Shown piece by piece: positions 5,781 to 7,313 of a stretch of DNA of 7,313 bases (its first letter is position 1; each line of letters opens with the position of its first letter). The translations under genes were made by a program, and so were the position numbers. The stretch lies in NCBI GenBank assembly GCA_038230775.1, contig JBBRMQ010000221.1, positions 1 to 7,313 of the forward strand. The letters run 5' to 3'. This DNA comes from JBBRMQ01 sp038230775. GTDB lineage: Bacteria; Acidobacteriota; Thermoanaerobaculia; Gp7-AA8. Below the pieces are notes generated by a model. It saw nothing but the letters and a program-made list of their open reading frames with translations. It did no database searches and was not told the DNA's origin.

Positions 5781-6296
5781 TTATGTTCTGGTCCACAACA
5801 CATCCTCGACGCCGTGCTCCTTGTTCGCATACCGCGCGGCGACGAAGAGAAAATCTGAAAGCCGGTTCAGATACACGACGTCTTCGTCCAGCGTGACCAG
5901 TAGTCGCTCGGCGCGGCGGCAGACCGTTCGCGCAACATGAAGATGCGACGCCGGCAGCGACCCTCCGGGAAGAATGAACGACTTGAGCTCGGTCAACTCG
6001 GACTCCATGCGGTCGATGCCGCGCTCGAGCTCAGCGATTCGTAGCTCAGGCACGCCGTTGAATTTCTGAGACGTTGGAGCCGCGAGATGGGCGCCGAGGT
6101 CGAAGAGGTCGGATTGAATGTCGGAGAGGTCGGCGTCGATCGGCGACCCTGGCCAACTCGCGCGCACGACGCCGATGACCGCATTGAGCTCGTCGACTGT
6201 CCCGTAGGCGTCGATGCGCGTGTTGTTCTTGCGCACGCGCGCACCGCCGAACAGCGACGTGTCGCCCGAGTCGCCGGTGCGTGTGTAGATCTTCAA
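5781..6296 (-). CDS. PduO-type ATP:cob(I)alamin adenosyltransferase
   Basis: A 171-aa cytoplasmic enzyme that transfers the adenosyl group of ATP to cob(I)alamin, making coenzyme B12. The family signatures are all present: the N-terminal ATP-binding TRTGDSGDTSLFGG (5-18), RIDAYGTVDELNA (27-39), FILPGG (107-112), ARTVCRRAER (122-131) and NRLSDFLFVAARYAN (144-158). The length is near the family norm of about 180-190 aa. The start codon is TTG (6294-6296), accepted because KIYTRTGD sits at the usual N-terminal position and no better start lies upstream. It begins 4 nt after the stop of the upstream gene on the same strand, with at best a weak purine-rich stretch before it, so translation is probably coupled. 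No other B12 gene or riboswitch is visible. Confidence 0.93.
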   Translation of the reverse strand: MKIYTRTGDSGDTSLFGGARVRKNNTRIDAYGTVDELNAVIGVVRASWPGSPIDADLSDIQSDLFDLGAHLAAPTSQKFNGVPELRIAELERGIDRMESELTELKSFILPGGSLPASHLHVARTVCRRAERLLVTLDEDVVYLNRLSDFLFVAARYANKEHGVEDVLWTRT

Positions 6297-6300
6297 CGCG

Positions 6301-7313
6301 CTACGCTTCGCTCTCGAGCTGGCGGATGCGCTCTTTGACGACCATCTCCGCCAGGTCGGGAATCACTTCCCAGGCGATGCTCTTCACGACCTGGTCGGAC
6401 ATCAGCTGCACGACGCGGCGCGCGATCCGATCGATCTGTTCTTCGCTGAGATCGCCCATCGGAGTGGAACCCGATGACGCCGGCTCCATGAAGCTCGACG
6501 CCGGGCTCCTTTCAGGCATCGGTGCGACTTCCGGAGCATGCGTCGACGAAGCGGCGAACGGAATCTCTTCTGCGGCGGCCGGTGGCTCGGGTGCCGGCGC
6601 AGGCGTGCTCGCCATCTGATGGAGGTCTTCGAAGCTCATGCGGGGGAACGCCTTGGTGTCGCCGCCAGTCGCGCCGGCTGGCTCGTCCCACGGCGACGAT
6701 GGCTCCGCCGATGCAGCGGCTGCGGGAGCCGCCTGTTCCGCGGGCATGTCCCACGGCGACCGTTCGGGTGCTGACGGGGGTGGTGGTGGCGGAGCCGATG
6801 CTGCCGGCGCGGGCGCCTGTAATTCTTCGAAGCTCATCTTCGGAAATGCTTTGGTGGCTCCGCTCATCTCGCTCGAGGGTTCATCCCACGGTGATGGTTC
6901 CGGTGCCGATGGCGGTGGAGGCGGTGGCGCGGATGGTGCCGGCCCCGGCGCGGCCGCGGCTGGCGGCTCATCCCACGGCGAAGGCTCAGGCATCGACGGA
7001 GGGGGCGGCGGTGGAGGCGGTGCAGCAGCAGCCGGCTCATTCGCCATCTTCGACAGCTCGTCGAAGCTCATGCGCGGAAACGCTTTAGTCGCTCCCTCCA
7101 TGGCGTTCTCGCCGAATGGCGAATCCGCGGGTGGCATCGAGGGTGTCGCTGACGCTGCGCCGAAAATATCGCTGCTCTGAGCCTGGAATGCGCTGGTCGA
7201 AAAATTCTCGGCGGGAGCAGGGAATGGCGATTCCGCAGGCGGAGCCGCGGCGGGAGCAGGAGCTGCGGCAGGTGCCGCGGCCGGCGCGTTCGCGCGGGCA
7301 TGCTCGATCAGCT
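6301..7313 (-). CDS. Proline-rich modular protein with conserved-looking C-terminal helical domain (5' partial)
   Basis: The reading frame stays open to the window edge, so at least 336 residues are present and the N-terminus is missing; the first in-frame ATG (7137) is internal. The visible part opens with LIEHARANAPA, which could be the end of a folded domain, possibly a response-regulator receiver (a guess). About 250 residues of Ala/Pro-rich low-complexity sequence follow. They carry three TKAFP(R/K)MSF-type motifs, four SPWDEP-type motifs and three polyproline runs. The last 50 residues (LSEEQIDRIARRVVQLMSDQ, then AWEVIPDLAEMVVKERIRQL) look like an amphipathic helical domain. I recall similar tails on receiver-containing proteins of Acidobacteria and deltaproteobacteria, and the layout is reminiscent of PopZ-type polar scaffolds. 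The function is unknown; a scaffold or adaptor role is inference. Its stop lies 4 nt before the adenosyltransferase start, so the two are probably co-transcribed. Confidence 0.8.
   Translation of the reverse strand, partial: LIEHARANAPAAAPAAAPAPAAAPPAESPFPAPAENFSTSAFQAQSSDIFGAASATPSMPPADSPFGENAMEGATKAFPRMSFDELSKMANEPAAAAPPPPPPPPSMPEPSPWDEPPAAAAPGPAPSAPPPPPPSAPEPSPWDEPSSEMSGATKAFPKMSFEELQAPAPAASAPPPPPPSAPERSPWDMPAEQAAPAAAASAEPSSPWDEPAGATGGDTKAFPRMSFEDLHQMASTPAPAPEPPAAAEEIPFAASSTHAPEVAPMPERSPASSFMEPASSGSTPMGDLSEEQIDRIARRVVQLMSDQVVKSIAWEVIPDLAEMVVKERIRQLESEA
6622..7089 (-). repeat. Repeated short motifs TKAFPRMSF and SPWDEP in the low-complexity protein
   Basis: TKAFPRMSFDEL (7089-7054), TKAFPKMSFEEL (6855-6820) and TKAFPRMSFEDL (6657-6622) recur 78 and then 66 residues apart. 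SPWDEP-type motifs occur at 6981-6964, 6894-6877, 6759-6742 (SPWDMP) and 6696-6679. Polyproline runs precede the first three of these. Between the TKAFP copies most codon differences are synonymous or conservative (R/K, D/E), which suggests the peptides are kept by selection. Confidence 0.85.

Noticed and set aside
4829..5896. Plus-strand frame of 355 codons
   Set aside because: It is out of frame within the phospholipase/nuclease gene and runs on into the antisense of the adenosyltransferase; the translation is Arg-rich noise.
7135..7137. ATG at 7137 as the start of the proline-rich protein
   Set aside because: The frame is open for 58 more codons to the window edge with similar Ala/Pro-rich composition and SPF motifs, so this Met is internal.
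6638..7180. Glycine-rich plus-strand frame of 180 codons
   Set aside because: It is the complement of the proline-rich repeats; poly-Gly mirrors poly-Pro and no start signal or domain supports it.

Overview
This window is GC-rich bacterial DNA, densely packed with seven protein genes on both strands and one tRNA gene. It most resembles Acidobacteriota. The two clues are a secreted protein of the VWFA-related family best known from that phylum (2852-3895) and a palindromic repeat in a coding region whose translation contains DRLKPV, a string I associate from memory with acidobacterial genomes. The phylum call is inference. I see no phage, IS element, CRISPR array or defence system.

Layout. 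Positions 22-1479 (-) encode a short RNase II/R-family (RNB) exoribonuclease. About 25 bp away, 1505-2866 (+) starts divergently and encodes a fused PxpB-PxpC protein, two 5-oxoprolinase subunits in one chain. That gene runs tail-to-tail, with a 15-bp overlap, into 2852-3895 (-), the secreted VWFA-related protein. An 87-bp divergent gap then leads to 3983-4639 (+), an OmpW-like outer-membrane barrel. A clear sigma70-type promoter (4650-4678) drives tRNA-Pro(CGG) at 4695-4772. Only 21 bp after the tRNA, a GTG starts an exported zinc-dependent phospholipase C / S1-P1 nuclease-family enzyme (4794-5693, +). An 86-bp convergent gap holds a GC hairpin and inverted heptamer repeats. The right end is a minus-strand pair: a PduO-type cobalamin adenosyltransferase (5781-6296) directly behind a long proline-rich, motif-repeat protein that runs off the window edge (6301 to beyond 7313).

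The genes do not form one pathway. They cover RNA turnover, 5-oxoproline salvage, three envelope or secreted products, one tRNA and B12 cofactor activation. Only the last pair looks like an operon.

The points most worth a second look are the palindromic element read in frame inside pxpC, the modular low-complexity protein with repeated TKAFPRMSF and SPWDEP motifs plus a conserved-looking C-terminal helical segment, and three genes whose start codons lie 7-8 nt after a TAnnnT box with no Shine-Dalgarno sequence, which suggests leaderless transcripts. I do not see a clearly new multi-gene system.
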